Part shown: piece after piece, positions 45,352-54,698 of the stretch
Layout of the letters: each line of letters opens with the position of its first letter
How positions within the stretch are numbered: position 1 is the stretch's first letter
Assembly (NCBI GenBank): GCA_016795545.1
Contig: JAEUGX010000022.1
Location: 1 to 60,297 of the forward strand
DNA length: 60,297 bases
Direction of reading: 5' to 3'
DNA from: Opitutaceae bacterium
GTDB taxonomy: Bacteria; Verrucomicrobiota; Verrucomicrobiia; Opitutales; Opitutaceae
The notes under the pieces: generated by a model
What the model was told of the DNA's origin: nothing
Seen by the model: the letters and a program-made list of their open reading frames with translations, nothing else
Databases searched by the model: none
Made by a program: the position numbers and the translations under genes

Positions 45352-45756
45352 TCAGCCTTCCCTTGCGGGCTTGGGGTCCAGCCGGCGGCAGGCCTGGGCC
45401 ACGGTCTCGTCGTGGCAGCCGAGGTACTCGAGCAGGCGGCGGACGAACCGGCGGCGGGCGTCGTCGTCGATCGTCATGACCGCCCAGAACGGGCTGCCGT
45501 CGATCGGGCGAGCCTGGTTGCGGGCGCGAACCGCGTTGACCTCGTCGCGACCGAGCGCCAGGAAGCGCCGGCCGCTTTCCTGCTGCGCGACGAAGGCGGC
45601 GAAGTCGCGCGGGAACCGCCGGGCGCACCAGGCGAGGACCGACAGGTAGCGGCCGTCGGCGTCAGGCTGCGCGGCAAACGCGGCGGAGGCGAGGTGGAGG
45701 CGGAGCAGGTCGTCTTCCGCGACCGGCCGGCCCGGAGGTGGCTCGATCCTGGGCAC
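45352..45756 (-). CDS. SeqA C-terminal-domain-like protein
   Basis: 134 residues from GTG 45756. Residues about 45-115 line up with the C-terminal DNA-binding domain of E. coli SeqA as I remember it: FAAFVAQQESGRRFLALGRDE against the GRKRVYFAADE strand, DGSPFWAVMTIDD against PGTPYWVITNTN, and VRRLLEYLGCHDETVAQAC against the MIEHIMQ-to-IEKVC helix. SeqA binds hemimethylated GATC and restrains replication initiation. The two GATC-contacting Asn of SeqA (ITNTN) are not kept here, so target choice should differ. No N-terminal oligomerisation helix of SeqA type is clear. It lies between dgkA and thpR, all minus strand. Confidence 0.55.
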   Translation of the reverse strand: MPRIEPPPGRPVAEDDLLRLHLASAAFAAQPDADGRYLSVLAWCARRFPRDFAAFVAQQESGRRFLALGRDEVNAVRARNQARPIDGSPFWAVMTIDDDARRRFVRRLLEYLGCHDETVAQACRRLDPKPAREG

Positions 45757-45889
45757 GGACGCAGGCTGCGCCCGTTGCCCCCGCGGGGCAATGCCGCAGC
45801 GGCCGGCGGCCGAAAACCCTCGATGAACGGCTCGAGGCGGGAACCGGTCCCCCTTTTCCCGGAGTTGGGACGGCCGAGTCGCCGGGCGT

Positions 45890-46444
45890 TCATGGCGCCA
45901 GCGGAAAACGGCGGACGACCTCGTAGCGGGACGCGCGGCCGGCCGCCGGGGTGCTGGTCATCAGGTGGAAGGCGTCGACGCGGAAGGGCGGGGCCTCGAA
46001 GCCCCCGTTCCTTTCCAGAAACGCGGCGAGTTCCTTGGGCGCGTGCGCGTCGCCGATGCGGCCGACGGTGAAGTGCGGGTGGAAGCTGGGCATGGCCAGG
46101 CCGGGGTCGACGCGCAGCAGGGCCTCGTCGACCTGCTTGCGCAGCTGGAACAGCCGGGGGTGCGCCCGCCCGACGCCGGCCCAGAGCACCTTGGCGGCGC
46201 CGCGCGGCGGGAAGACGCCGAGGCCGGCGGCGGGGAGGATGAACGGCTCGACCCGCACGCGTTCCAGGGCAGCGCCGAAGGCCTCCCGCCGCTCCTCCGG
46301 CGCGTCGCCGATGAAGCGCAGCGTCAGGTGGGAGTCTTCCGCCGGCACCCACCGGACGCCGGCCAGCGGCTCCGCCAGCGCGGCGAGCTCCGCGCTCACG
46401 GTGGGGGGTGGCAGAAGGGCGACGAACAAACGGGAGGTGGCCAT
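45890..46444 (-). CDS. thpR: RNA 2',3'-cyclic phosphodiesterase
   Basis: 184 residues. The 2H phosphoesterase fold shows both HxT motifs: HLTLRFIG (about residue 40) and HFTVGRIG (about 124). The start RLFVALLPP is common to the LigT/ThpR family. The enzymes open 2',3'-cyclic phosphates of RNA ends; a role in tRNA or RNA repair is inferred by family only. It is downstream of sufS with an 87-base gap on the same strand. Confidence 0.92.
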   Translation of the reverse strand: MATSRLFVALLPPPTVSAELAALAEPLAGVRWVPAEDSHLTLRFIGDAPEERREAFGAALERVRVEPFILPAAGLGVFPPRGAAKVLWAGVGRAHPRLFQLRKQVDEALLRVDPGLAMPSFHPHFTVGRIGDAHAPKELAAFLERNGGFEAPPFRVDAFHLMTSTPAAGRASRYEVVRRFPLAP

Positions 46445-46531
46445 GGTCGGGGCGGGTCAGGAGGCTGCGCGGCCGGCGCCGCAAGCGGAAAGCGCGGCCG
46501 CCGCGCTCGCGAAGCGGAAAGCGCGCCGCGC

Positions 46532-47764
46532 CTAACCGGCGAAGAACCGCTGGATCTTCTGCAGGGTGGCGACCAGGCGGTCGATCTCGGCCTCGGTGTT
46601 GTAGAAGTAGAAGCTGGCGCGCGAGGTCGAGCTGAGCCCGAGCTTGCGCATGAGCGGCTGGTTGCAGTGGTGGCCGCCGCGGAGGGCGACGCCCTCCTGG
46701 TCGGCCATGGTCACGACGTCGTGGGCGTGCACGCCCTTGAGGTCGAAGCTGACCACCCCGCTGCGGTGGCGGGCGGGCCCGAGCAGCCGGATGCCGGGCA
46801 CCTCGGCCTGGAGGCGCGCGTAGGCCAGGGTCGCGAGCTGTTCGTCGTGGCGCGCGATGGCCTCGCGGCCGAGGTCGTCGAGGTAGTCCAGGGCGCGGCC
46901 GAACGCGATGGCGTCGGCGATGTTGGGCGTGCCGGCCTCGAACTTCTGCGGCGCCGGGGCCCACTGGCTCTCGAAGTACTCGACGTTCGAGATCATGGAG
47001 CCGCCGCCGCGGTAGGGCGGCATGGCCGCGAGCAGCTCCCGGCGCCCGTAGAGCACGCCGATGCCCGTGGGGCCGCACATCTTGTGTGCGGAGGCCGCCA
47101 GGAAGTCGCAGCCCAGGGCACGCACGTCGAGCGGCAGGTGGCCCGCGCTCTGGGCGGCGTCGACCACGCTGACCGCGCCGACCTTCCGCGCCGCGGCGCA
47201 CAGGTCGGCGGCGGGGTTGATGACGCCGAGCGTGTTGGAGACGTGCGTGAACGCGAAGAGCTTCACGTCGGGCTTCAGCACCCGGTCCAGCTGCGCGAGA
47301 TCCAGGAGCCCGGAGTCGCCGGCGACCACCGGCAGGTAGCGCAGCTGGGCGCCGGTGCGGCGGGCCAGCAGCTGCCAGGGCACCAGGTTGCTGTGGTGCT
47401 CCATCTCGGTGAGCAGGATCACGTCGCCGGCCCGCAGGTTCGCGTCGCCCCAGGCGCTGGCGACCAGGTTGATGCTGTCGGTGGTGCCGGAAGTGAAGAC
47501 GATCTCGCCGGGCTCGGCGGCGTTGAAGAACCGGGCGGCGCGCTCCCGGGCGGCCTCGTAGGCGAACGTCGCGCGCATGGACAGCGCGTGGATGCCGCGG
47601 TGGACGTTGGCGTTGTCGCGCCGGTAGAACTGCGTCAGCGCGTCGATCACGCACTGCGGCTTCTGCGCGGTGGCCGCGTTGTCGAGGTAGACGAGCGGCT
47701 GGCCGTTGACCTGTTGGTCGAGGATCGGGAAGTCGGCGCGGAGGTTCTGCCAGGCGGGGGACAT
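46532..47764 (-). CDS. sufS: Cysteine desulfurase SufS
   Basis: 410 residues. SufS removes sulfur from L-cysteine for Fe-S assembly. VYLDNAATAQKP, RERAARFFNA, GTTDSINLVASAWG, LTEMEHHSNLVPWQLLA and SVVDAAQSAGHLPLDV lead to the PLP lysine region DFLAASAHKMCGPTGIGVLYG. The active-site Cys loop reads VALRGGHHCNQPLM, with Cys near residue 372. The group II arrangement fits a SufU partner, encoded 43 bases upstream. Confidence 0.96.
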   Translation of the reverse strand: MSPAWQNLRADFPILDQQVNGQPLVYLDNAATAQKPQCVIDALTQFYRRDNANVHRGIHALSMRATFAYEAARERAARFFNAAEPGEIVFTSGTTDSINLVASAWGDANLRAGDVILLTEMEHHSNLVPWQLLARRTGAQLRYLPVVAGDSGLLDLAQLDRVLKPDVKLFAFTHVSNTLGVINPAADLCAAARKVGAVSVVDAAQSAGHLPLDVRALGCDFLAASAHKMCGPTGIGVLYGRRELLAAMPPYRGGGSMISNVEYFESQWAPAPQKFEAGTPNIADAIAFGRALDYLDDLGREAIARHDEQLATLAYARLQAEVPGIRLLGPARHRSGVVSFDLKGVHAHDVVTMADQEGVALRGGHHCNQPLMRKLGLSSTSRASFYFYNTEAEIDRLVATLQKIQRFFAG

Positions 47765-47807
47765 GAGGCGGGAGGAGGAGTGGGCGGGACGGGAAAGGGG
47801 GCGGCGG

Positions 47808-48263
47808 TCAGTCGCCGGGCTTCTCGGTGGTGACGGGCTGCGGGTCGCCCTTGGCGGCGTTGAGGGCGGCGTGCCAGCCGAGGGTGGCGCACTTGATGCG
47901 GGCGGGGAACTGGTGGACGCCGGCCAGGGCGGCCAGGTCGCTGAGGTTGTCGTCGTCGACCTGGCCGGTCGTGACGAGCCGGTGCACGTCGGCGTAGATG
48001 GCCTCAGCCTCGGCGATGGTCTTGCCCTTGAGGTGGACGGTCATGAGCGAGGCGCTGGCCTGGGAGATGGCGCAGCCGCTGCCCTGGAAGCTGAGGTCGG
48101 CGATGCGGTCGCCCTCGAGCCGGACGTAGACGGTGATCTGGTCGCCGCACATCGGGTTGTTGCCCGAGCCGACCCGGTTCGCCGTGGGCAGCACGGAGTA
48201 GTTCCGCGGGCGGCGGTTGTGGTCCAGGATGACGGACTGGTAAAGGTCGGTGAGGTCGTGCAT
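47808..48263 (-). CDS. sufU: SufU-type Fe-S scaffold/sulfur-transfer protein
   Basis: 151 residues. LYQSVILDHNRRPRNYSVL is the IscU/SufU start. Zinc ligands of SufU: GNNPMCGDQI, GSGCAISQAS and ARIKCATLGWHAAL. The insert between the second and third Cys (TIAEAEAIYADVHRLV region) separates SufU from IscU. SufU takes sulfur from SufS as persulfide. The neighbouring order sufU-sufS lacks sufBCD in the window. Confidence 0.93.
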   Translation of the reverse strand: MHDLTDLYQSVILDHNRRPRNYSVLPTANRVGSGNNPMCGDQITVYVRLEGDRIADLSFQGSGCAISQASASLMTVHLKGKTIAEAEAIYADVHRLVTTGQVDDDNLSDLAALAGVHQFPARIKCATLGWHAALNAAKGDPQPVTTEKPGD

Positions 48264-48343
48264 CGCCGAAAAAGAAGGGCGAAGCTACGCTGCCCGGCCG
48301 ATTTGGCAAACAGAGAACTGCGCCGGTCCGGCGCGGCCGGATC

Positions 48344-50410
48344 TCACCCGGCGGGGCCGTTGGTCACGGGCGGCACGGTCGTGCCGGTGGGGGGCGGGAC
48401 CAGCTGCATGACCCGCGAGATGAGCCGGCGGACGCGCATGACCCCGACGATGCGGCGGCTCGCCTGGTCGGTGACGACGGGCAGGCTCTTGTAGCCGTGC
48501 TCGCGGAAGGCCGAGGCGGCGATGAGCGTGGTGTCGGTGGCGGCGATGGCCGCGGGGTTCTTCGTCATGAAGTTGCCCAGGGGCGTCTCCGGCGGCGCGC
48601 CCGTCGCCTGGGTGCGCAGCAGGTCGGTGAGGGTGATGAGGCCGTCGAGGCGCGCGCCGTCGGCGGACACGTAGAAGAAGTCGGCGGGATCGCGGGCGAA
48701 GCGCAGGCTGACGCCGTAGAGGGTGTCGTCGGGCCGGAGGAAGGGCTGCGGGGCGGGCTCGATGAACTCGGTCAGGGGGAGGCGGCGCAGCGCGTCGGTG
48801 ACGGCGGGCCGCTCCTGCCAGATCGCGCCGGAGCGGCGGACGATGGCGGTGGTGAGCGCCTGGCGCAGCGGCGCGAGCGACTTCGAGATGCTGCTGAAGA
48901 CGTTGCGGCCCATGACGACGATCTCGGCCGCGGTCCGGGCGCGCACGGAGGCGCTGCGCGGCCGTTGGTTGATCAGGGCCTGCTCCCCGAAGAAGTTGCC
49001 GGGGCCGAGCGTGGCGATGACCTCGCCCTCCGTGCGGCCGGGAAGCACGCGGATGATCTCCACCTCGCCCTGCTCGATGACGTAGAAGTTGGCCGGCGGC
49101 TCGCCCTGGCGGATGATGTAGTCGCCGGGCTCGTAGTGGGCGTGGGTGACGCGGTCGGTGACATCGGTCTTGATGTGGCTGAGGTCGCGCGGGAAGAGGA
49201 GGAGCCACGCCCAGTCGAAGCCGACCTGGATGCGGCGCGACCAGGCCGGGAGCTTGAACAGGTACACGCCGCGCCAGGTGAACCAGGCCCAGAAACCCGA
49301 GAGCTTGAGCCCGAACAGCTCCGCGACGGCGCTGTGCCCGCCGATCGAGCAGAGCTGGCCGAGCACGCGGAACGCGAACGGCCGGGTCGGCTCCCCGCGC
49401 AGCCCGCGCAGGATGTTCTCCGCGCACTGCCGGCCCTGGCGCTCGGCGAACTGGCCGGTGGGCGGCGAGGGCTGGCCGTCGACGGCGTTGAGGATGTGCG
49501 CGCAGTCGCCGATGGCCCAGGCCTGGGTCTGGCCGGCGATCCGCATGTCGGGCCGGGTCAGCAGCCGGCCCTTTTCCATCGGGGCCTTGAGCCGCGCGAC
49601 GACGGGCGCCGTGGTGCTGCCGATGGTGCACACGATGGTGCCGCCGCGGACGAAATCGTCCTTCAGCCCGACGCCCTCGCCCGTCGCCAGTTGCACGCGG
49701 GCGTTGAGCTTCATGGTGACGCCGGCCTTTTCCATCTTGGCGCGGGCGAACTCGCGCAGCGGCGGGCTGATCTCGGGGAGCAGCTGCTCGCGCGAGTGGA
49801 TGAGCGTGACGCTCACGTCGGCGTCGCGGATGTTGGCGTAGAAGCGGAGGCTGCTGCGGACGAGGTCGTTGACCTCGCCCGCGATCTCGACGCCGCTGTA
49901 GCCGCCGCCCACCACGATGAACGACAGGTACCAGCGGCGCTTCTCCGGGTCGTCGCACACCTCGGCCTTCTCCATCTGCTGGAGCACGTGGGTGCGGAGC
50001 ACGGCGGCGTCGCCGACGGTCTTCAGCGGGAACGCGTGGTCCGCCATGCCCGGCACCACGTTGAGATTGGAGACATTGCCGCAGGCGATGACGACGTGGT
50101 CGTAGTCCAGCCGCCGGGGCAGCCCGTCGTGGCCCTCGAACTCGAGATGCCGCCCCACCAGGTCGATGCTGCGGACCTCCTCGGTCCGGCACTGCACGCC
50201 CGGCAGCAGCTGGCGCAGCGGCACGATGACGTCGAGCAGGTTGAGCGACGAGCCCACCGCGTCGGCCAGCAGCGGGCTGAACACCAGGTGGTTTTCCTTG
50301 TTGAACAGGATGATCTCCGCGTCCCGCGGCCGCAGCCCCGCGCGCAGGGTCTGGGCGCATTTCACGCCGCCGAAGCCTCCGCCGATGATGACGATGCGTT
50401 GCGCTGCCAT
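48344..50410 (-). CDS. Type II NADH dehydrogenase fused to cyclic-nucleotide-binding and CBS domains
   Basis: 688 residues from ATG 50410. Residues 1-420 are an NDH-2: FAD site IVIIGGGFGGVKCAQTL, NADH site FIVVGGGYSGVEIAGEV, GDCAHILNAVDG, and an amphipathic W-rich end (FWAWFTWRGVYLFKLP) of the membrane-binding kind. Residues about 425-545 form a cyclic-nucleotide-binding domain: EPGDYIIRQGEPPANFYVI and LGPGNFFGEQALINQRPRSA, keeping the GEQAL and R-S-A phosphate cassette. Residues about 555-670 are two CBS units, the second NFMTKNPAAIAATDTTLIA. NDH-2 oxidises NADH at the membrane without pumping protons. The triple fusion suggests activity set by a nucleotide. The gene has its own upstream region. 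Confidence 0.92.
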   Translation of the reverse strand: MAAQRIVIIGGGFGGVKCAQTLRAGLRPRDAEIILFNKENHLVFSPLLADAVGSSLNLLDVIVPLRQLLPGVQCRTEEVRSIDLVGRHLEFEGHDGLPRRLDYDHVVIACGNVSNLNVVPGMADHAFPLKTVGDAAVLRTHVLQQMEKAEVCDDPEKRRWYLSFIVVGGGYSGVEIAGEVNDLVRSSLRFYANIRDADVSVTLIHSREQLLPEISPPLREFARAKMEKAGVTMKLNARVQLATGEGVGLKDDFVRGGTIVCTIGSTTAPVVARLKAPMEKGRLLTRPDMRIAGQTQAWAIGDCAHILNAVDGQPSPPTGQFAERQGRQCAENILRGLRGEPTRPFAFRVLGQLCSIGGHSAVAELFGLKLSGFWAWFTWRGVYLFKLPAWSRRIQVGFDWAWLLLFPRDLSHIKTDVTDRVTHAHYEPGDYIIRQGEPPANFYVIEQGEVEIIRVLPGRTEGEVIATLGPGNFFGEQALINQRPRSASVRARTAAEIVVMGRNVFSSISKSLAPLRQALTTAIVRRSGAIWQERPAVTDALRRLPLTEFIEPAPQPFLRPDDTLYGVSLRFARDPADFFYVSADGARLDGLITLTDLLRTQATGAPPETPLGNFMTKNPAAIAATDTTLIAASAFREHGYKSLPVVTDQASRRIVGVMRVRRLISRVMQLVPPPTGTTVPPVTNGPAG

Positions 50411-50639
50411 GCGTGGGTAGGCCGCGCAGTCTGCGCGCGCGCGCGACGATTGCAATGCTGGGCGCAGTCGGGCGGCGGCCGCGCCGACCGGACCGGAAGC
50501 GCGGCATGAAACTGGGCGGTTGTTTCACCGTCGGTTGCGGTTGCTTTGGCGCCGCGCTCCGCGCCATCATTCGCGGACACGAGGTCGCTCCGCGGTGCGC
50601 GCTTGCGTCGGGCCGAGCGGCCAAAATCCACCCCACCCC

Positions 50640-53093
50640 ATGCCTCCTGCAAAGATTGCCCCGCGCGCGGGTTTCGTCCGACTGATAACGCTGCTGTCCC
50701 TGCCGGTCCTGGCCCCCGCGGCCGCGCCGGCGGCGGAGCCGGTGGCGCTGTGGTTGTTCGACGAGCCGGCCGGGCTCTACCCGAGCACGCCGCTGGACAG
50801 CAGCGCGGGGCTCGACGCGCCGCTGGTGCTGGGCCTCGGCGGCACGGTGGTCGAGGGCCGCTTCGGCCAGGCGCTGGCCACGGAGCCGTACCCGCCGATC
50901 GAGATTCCCGACCACGGCAACGACACCGCCTACCTCTGGCGGTTGCCGGTGCCGCCCGGCCGCACGCGCGAGCCGCTGGCCTGGCCCAACGCGCAGTTCA
51001 CCGCCCTGATGACCTCGGGCGAGCGGCACCTGCGCAAGGAGGTCACCTTCGCCAGCCCCACGCGCACCGACCTGAATCTCGGCGATTTCGACTGGACCGT
51101 GGAGTTCTGGTACCGGGCGGCGCGCACCCCGGCCGCGGCCGGGGTGGTGTTCGAGATCGGGACCGGCCCGCGCGGGGAGAACGCCCTGGTGACGCGCCTG
51201 CTCGTGGAGGCGGACCGCTTCGTGCTCGAGAACCAGCCCGCCGGCGTCCGGCTCGCGGTGCCTTCGGCGGCCCCGGCGCTGGGCGACCCGGACAGCTGGC
51301 ACCACTATGCCTTCGTGTACGGCGCGGACGACCGGCGGCTGGAGCACTATGTCGACGGCCGCCGGCAGCCGGCCGCGGCGCCGGCGGCCCTGCGGCGGCT
51401 GCCGGCCGGTGACGAGGACTACCTCAGCCTCGGGCGCGACGGCGACTGGCAGCGGCCGCTGCCGGGACGCCTCGACGAGCTGCGGTTTTCGCGCGGCCGG
51501 GTCTACGCGGGGGATTTCCCCCCGCCGGGCAGCTTCGCGCCCCCGCGGCCCCGGGTGCCGCTGGTCCGCGGGCTGCCGCTGCTGTTCGGGGCGGACGCCC
51601 CGCGCGCCGGCGTGGTGGCGCTCGGGTCGCGCAAGCACCTGCTGATCGACGACGCGCTGTTCGAGCGCAGCCGCGACATCACGTTCGCCGCCCACCCGCC
51701 GCTCCGGATCGAGCGCGTGATGGACGGCACGCAGGGGCAGTTCCGCAAGCACCTGACGGTCGTCGAGGATGACGAGGGCCTGATCCGGATCTTCAACGGC
51801 GGGCCGGACGACCGCCTGATCGTGCACGTGTCGCGCGACGGCCTCAGATTCGAGGAGCCCGACACGGGCCTCCACTACGGGGGCCGGCGCAACGTCGTGA
51901 TCGACGCGCCCGCCGCCCTCGGCCGTCCTATCATCGACCCGAACGGGCCGCCCGAGCACCGCTGGAAATATATCAGCGGGGTGGAGGGGCGCGGCGTCTA
52001 CCTCTTCACGTCGCCCGACGGATGGAAGTGGACGCGGCAGCCGATGGCCGCGCTCAATTTCCGTTCCGGCTCGCAGTCGGGCCTCTACTACGACGAGCAG
52101 CGCGGGCTCTACGTGGGGCTGCACCGGACCGGGTTTCCCTTGAGCCAGGGCGGCGGGACGCGCCGGGAGTTCGTGCGGGCGGAGACGGACGACATTTTCC
52201 GCACGTGGCCGGTCCGGTGGATGACCCAGGCGCAGGTCCGGGAGATCGCCAAGACCCGGTCGCTGCGCTCGCCGCAGCCGTGGTGGCTGGACAACGGGCC
52301 GCTGACGCCCGGCGACTTCGGGATCGAGCTCCCGACGGTCTTCGCCCCCGACGACCGGATCGACCCGCCCGGCAGCGGCGTGTACGTGCCCAAGGCGACC
52401 AAGTATCCCTGGGCGCCCGACGCCTATGTGGCTTTCCCCGCGATGTATTTCGACTACGAGGAACCCGCGCAGCCGGCGACCCGCCGGGTGCTCTACGAGG
52501 AGAAATCCCGCGGCCTCGGGTCGGGCCAGGTGGAGACGCAGCTGGCGGTGAGTCGCGACGGCCTCGCGTGGCGGCGGTTCCCCGCGCCGGTGTACGTGGG
52601 GGTGGGGCGCTACCAGGGCCGGGACCTGCACCAGATCTACATGGGCGAGGGGCTGGTGCGGCGGGGCGACGAGATCTGGCAATACTTCTACGGGCAGGAG
52701 GAATACCACTCGCCCGCGCGCCGGAATCCCGCGGGCAACGGCATCTACCGCACGGTGCAGCGGCTGGACGGGTTTGTCTCCGCCGAGGCGCCCTACGAGC
52801 GGCTGGGCGAGATCGTCACGCGGCCGCTGACCTTCGCCGGCAACCGGCTGGTGCTGAACATCGACACCCGGGGGCTCGGGTACGCGCAGGTCGGGTTCAC
52901 CGACGAAGCCGGCCGGCCCGTGCCCGGCTACGGCGTGGAGGACGGCGTGTTCATCAACGGCAACTTCGTGGCCCACGAAGTCGAGTGGCTCGGCCGCGGC
53001 ACCGACGTGTCGGCGCTCGCCGGCAGGACCGTCCGGCTGGTCATCCGCATGCGCAACACGTCGCTGTACGCGCTGCAGTTCGTCGTGCGTTGA
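50640..53093 (+). CDS. Secreted LamG-domain protein with glycosidase-like (GH32/43 propeller) domain
   Basis: 817 residues from ATG 50640; a longer open frame upstream overlaps the divergent promoter. A signal peptide is visible (LITLLSLPVLAPAAAPA). Residues about 30-300 form a LamG/concanavalin-like jelly roll (FDWTVEFWYRA, DSWHHYAFVYGAD, RLDELRFSRGRVY). Residues about 330-780 contain five-blade-propeller-like motifs (FLTSPDGWKWTRQPM, SGLYYDEQRGLYVGLH, QYFYGQEEYHS) and many Trp/Tyr, as in GH32, GH43 or GH130-type enzymes. The carboxylate triad cannot be assigned safely, so the substrate is open. Confidence 0.68.
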   Translation: MPPAKIAPRAGFVRLITLLSLPVLAPAAAPAAEPVALWLFDEPAGLYPSTPLDSSAGLDAPLVLGLGGTVVEGRFGQALATEPYPPIEIPDHGNDTAYLWRLPVPPGRTREPLAWPNAQFTALMTSGERHLRKEVTFASPTRTDLNLGDFDWTVEFWYRAARTPAAAGVVFEIGTGPRGENALVTRLLVEADRFVLENQPAGVRLAVPSAAPALGDPDSWHHYAFVYGADDRRLEHYVDGRRQPAAAPAALRRLPAGDEDYLSLGRDGDWQRPLPGRLDELRFSRGRVYAGDFPPPGSFAPPRPRVPLVRGLPLLFGADAPRAGVVALGSRKHLLIDDALFERSRDITFAAHPPLRIERVMDGTQGQFRKHLTVVEDDEGLIRIFNGGPDDRLIVHVSRDGLRFEEPDTGLHYGGRRNVVIDAPAALGRPIIDPNGPPEHRWKYISGVEGRGVYLFTSPDGWKWTRQPMAALNFRSGSQSGLYYDEQRGLYVGLHRTGFPLSQGGGTRREFVRAETDDIFRTWPVRWMTQAQVREIAKTRSLRSPQPWWLDNGPLTPGDFGIELPTVFAPDDRIDPPGSGVYVPKATKYPWAPDAYVAFPAMYFDYEEPAQPATRRVLYEEKSRGLGSGQVETQLAVSRDGLAWRRFPAPVYVGVGRYQGRDLHQIYMGEGLVRRGDEIWQYFYGQEEYHSPARRNPAGNGIYRTVQRLDGFVSAEAPYERLGEIVTRPLTFAGNRLVLNIDTRGLGYAQVGFTDEAGRPVPGYGVEDGVFINGNFVAHEVEWLGRGTDVSALAGRTVRLVIRMRNTSLYALQFVVR

Positions 53094-53117
53094 CCTGCCG
53101 GCCCCGCGCCGGTCGGC

Positions 53118-54389
53118 TCACTGCTTCGCCAGCGTCCGGATCGCCTCCGCGAAGAGGTCGATCTCGTCGAGTTTCGTGAAGATATTCGGGGCGACGCGGA
53201 TGCACTCCTGTTCCTTGCCCACGCGCCGCCGCCGCACGTGGATGCCCCACCGCTGCTGTAGCTTGTCGACCGCCTCCCGCGCATCGACGCCCTCGAGCGC
53301 GAGCGAACCGATGGCGCAGGCATGCGCGGGGTCGAGGTTGGTCAGCAGGCGGACGCCCGGGACGTCCGCGAGCGCCCGCATCCAGCGCGCGCGCAGGAAC
53401 TGCAGCCTGGCCGCCTTGCGCTCGCCCCCGATCTCCTCGTGGAAGGTGATCGCGTCCGAGATCGCGGCGCGCAGGGCGATCGGGTGCGTCCCGATCTCCT
53501 CGAACTTCCGGATGTCGTCGCGCATGCCCTCGCCCGCGGCCATCAGCGGCCAGAGGGTCGGGATGACCTCGCGCCGCACGTAGAGCAGCCCGGTCCCGAT
53601 CGGGGCGCACAACCACTTGTGCAGGCTCGATCCGAAGACGTCGCACCCGAGGTCCGCCACCGTGAAGGGAAAGTGCGCGAACGTGTGCGCGCCGTCCACG
53701 ATGGACACGATCCCGCGCCGGCGCGCCTCCTCGCAGATCTTCCTCACCGGGAAGATCTGCCCCGTCGTGTACGTCATGTGACTGATGAGGATCGCCTTGG
53801 TGCGCGACGTGACCGCGGAGAAGACCTGGTCATAGAGCAGGTCGAGCGACGGTGGCGGGGTGGGGAAGCCCACGAGCTTGAGCACGATCCCGTCCCGGCG
53901 TTCACGCTGCCGCCACGCGGTGATCATCCGCGAATAGTCCTGGGTCGTGCTCACGACCTCGTCGCCGCGCTCCAGCGTCAGACCCATCTGGGCGATCTGG
54001 AGCGACTCGCTGGTATTGCGGGTCAGGGCCAGTTCCTCGGTGCTGCATCCCAGCATGGCCGCCAGCCGGCGACGCACCATTTCCACTCCGGGATTGATGA
54101 ATTCGTCGACCAAGTAGGACGGGCTCATGTTTGTCGCCGTCCAGTACCGGTCCATCGCCTCGTGGACCGTGCGCGGAGCCGGGCTGACGCTGCCGGAGTT
54201 CAGGTTGATGTGATTGGCATCGAGTCCAAACGCCCGCCGGATGCCGAGCCAGTATTCCTCGTCCTGCGCGACTTGCTCGGCCGGCAGTCCGACGACCGAT
54301 TTGCTCGATTCGCGAGCCAATCCGCCCGCACCGGCGCTCAAGGCCAAGGGCAGGCCGCCCAGGGCGGCGACAAAAGACCTGCGTTCCAT
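53118..54389 (-). CDS. Tat-exported class V aminotransferase (isopenicillin-N-epimerase-like)
   Basis: 423 residues. The N-terminus MERRSFVAALGGLPLALSAG is a twin-arginine signal. The PLP fold follows: HINLNSGSVSPAPRTV, TRNTSESLQIAQMGL, YTTGQIFPVRKICEEARRRG, SIVDGAHTFAHFPFTV, and Lys in VFGSSLHKWLCAPIGTG. This is the CefD-like branch of class V enzymes, whose exported members have uncertain substrates. It converges on the LamG gene and starts about 110 bases from a region of decayed sequence. Confidence 0.9.
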   Translation of the reverse strand: MERRSFVAALGGLPLALSAGAGGLARESSKSVVGLPAEQVAQDEEYWLGIRRAFGLDANHINLNSGSVSPAPRTVHEAMDRYWTATNMSPSYLVDEFINPGVEMVRRRLAAMLGCSTEELALTRNTSESLQIAQMGLTLERGDEVVSTTQDYSRMITAWRQRERRDGIVLKLVGFPTPPPSLDLLYDQVFSAVTSRTKAILISHMTYTTGQIFPVRKICEEARRRGIVSIVDGAHTFAHFPFTVADLGCDVFGSSLHKWLCAPIGTGLLYVRREVIPTLWPLMAAGEGMRDDIRKFEEIGTHPIALRAAISDAITFHEEIGGERKAARLQFLRARWMRALADVPGVRLLTNLDPAHACAIGSLALEGVDAREAVDKLQQRWGIHVRRRRVGKEQECIRVAPNIFTKLDEIDLFAEAIRTLAKQ

Positions 54390-54698
54390 AGAAACGGCTA
54401 CTTACCGGGGGCGGTAGCGGTGTCACGATGGAAATAAGCTGAATCTAAACCGCTTAGCAGCTGCGCTGCTCTGTTCGCCAAGGATGCTGAGGCGGATACC
54501 ACTACACCACCACTCGACCACCACCACGGGCGTGCATGAGCCGGGATAAACGATGAAGGCGGGCGCATGGCAGCCGAAGACGTGCCCGGAACCGTCGGCT
54601 TCGGCCGCCGGGGCCGATGAGACTGGCGAGGGTTGCCGCTGTGGAAAGAACAGCCAAACGGCTGGCAAAATGGGCGATCTCCGTAATCCTTCCCGGAA
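54390..54698. other. Gene-poor stretch between aminotransferase and GIY-YIG remnant
   Basis: About 310 bases in which I support no gene on either strand. On the minus strand 54470-54530 has a D-arm-like string (GTGTAGTGGTATCC) without the rest of a tRNA. Two short frames exist but have no family resemblance. It should contain the promoter of the aminotransferase gene. Confidence 0.35.

Noticed and set aside
54470..54530. tRNA-like D-arm on the minus strand (GTGTAGTGGTATCC)
   Set aside because: No matching acceptor stem, anticodon stem of five pairs, or T-arm could be found around it.
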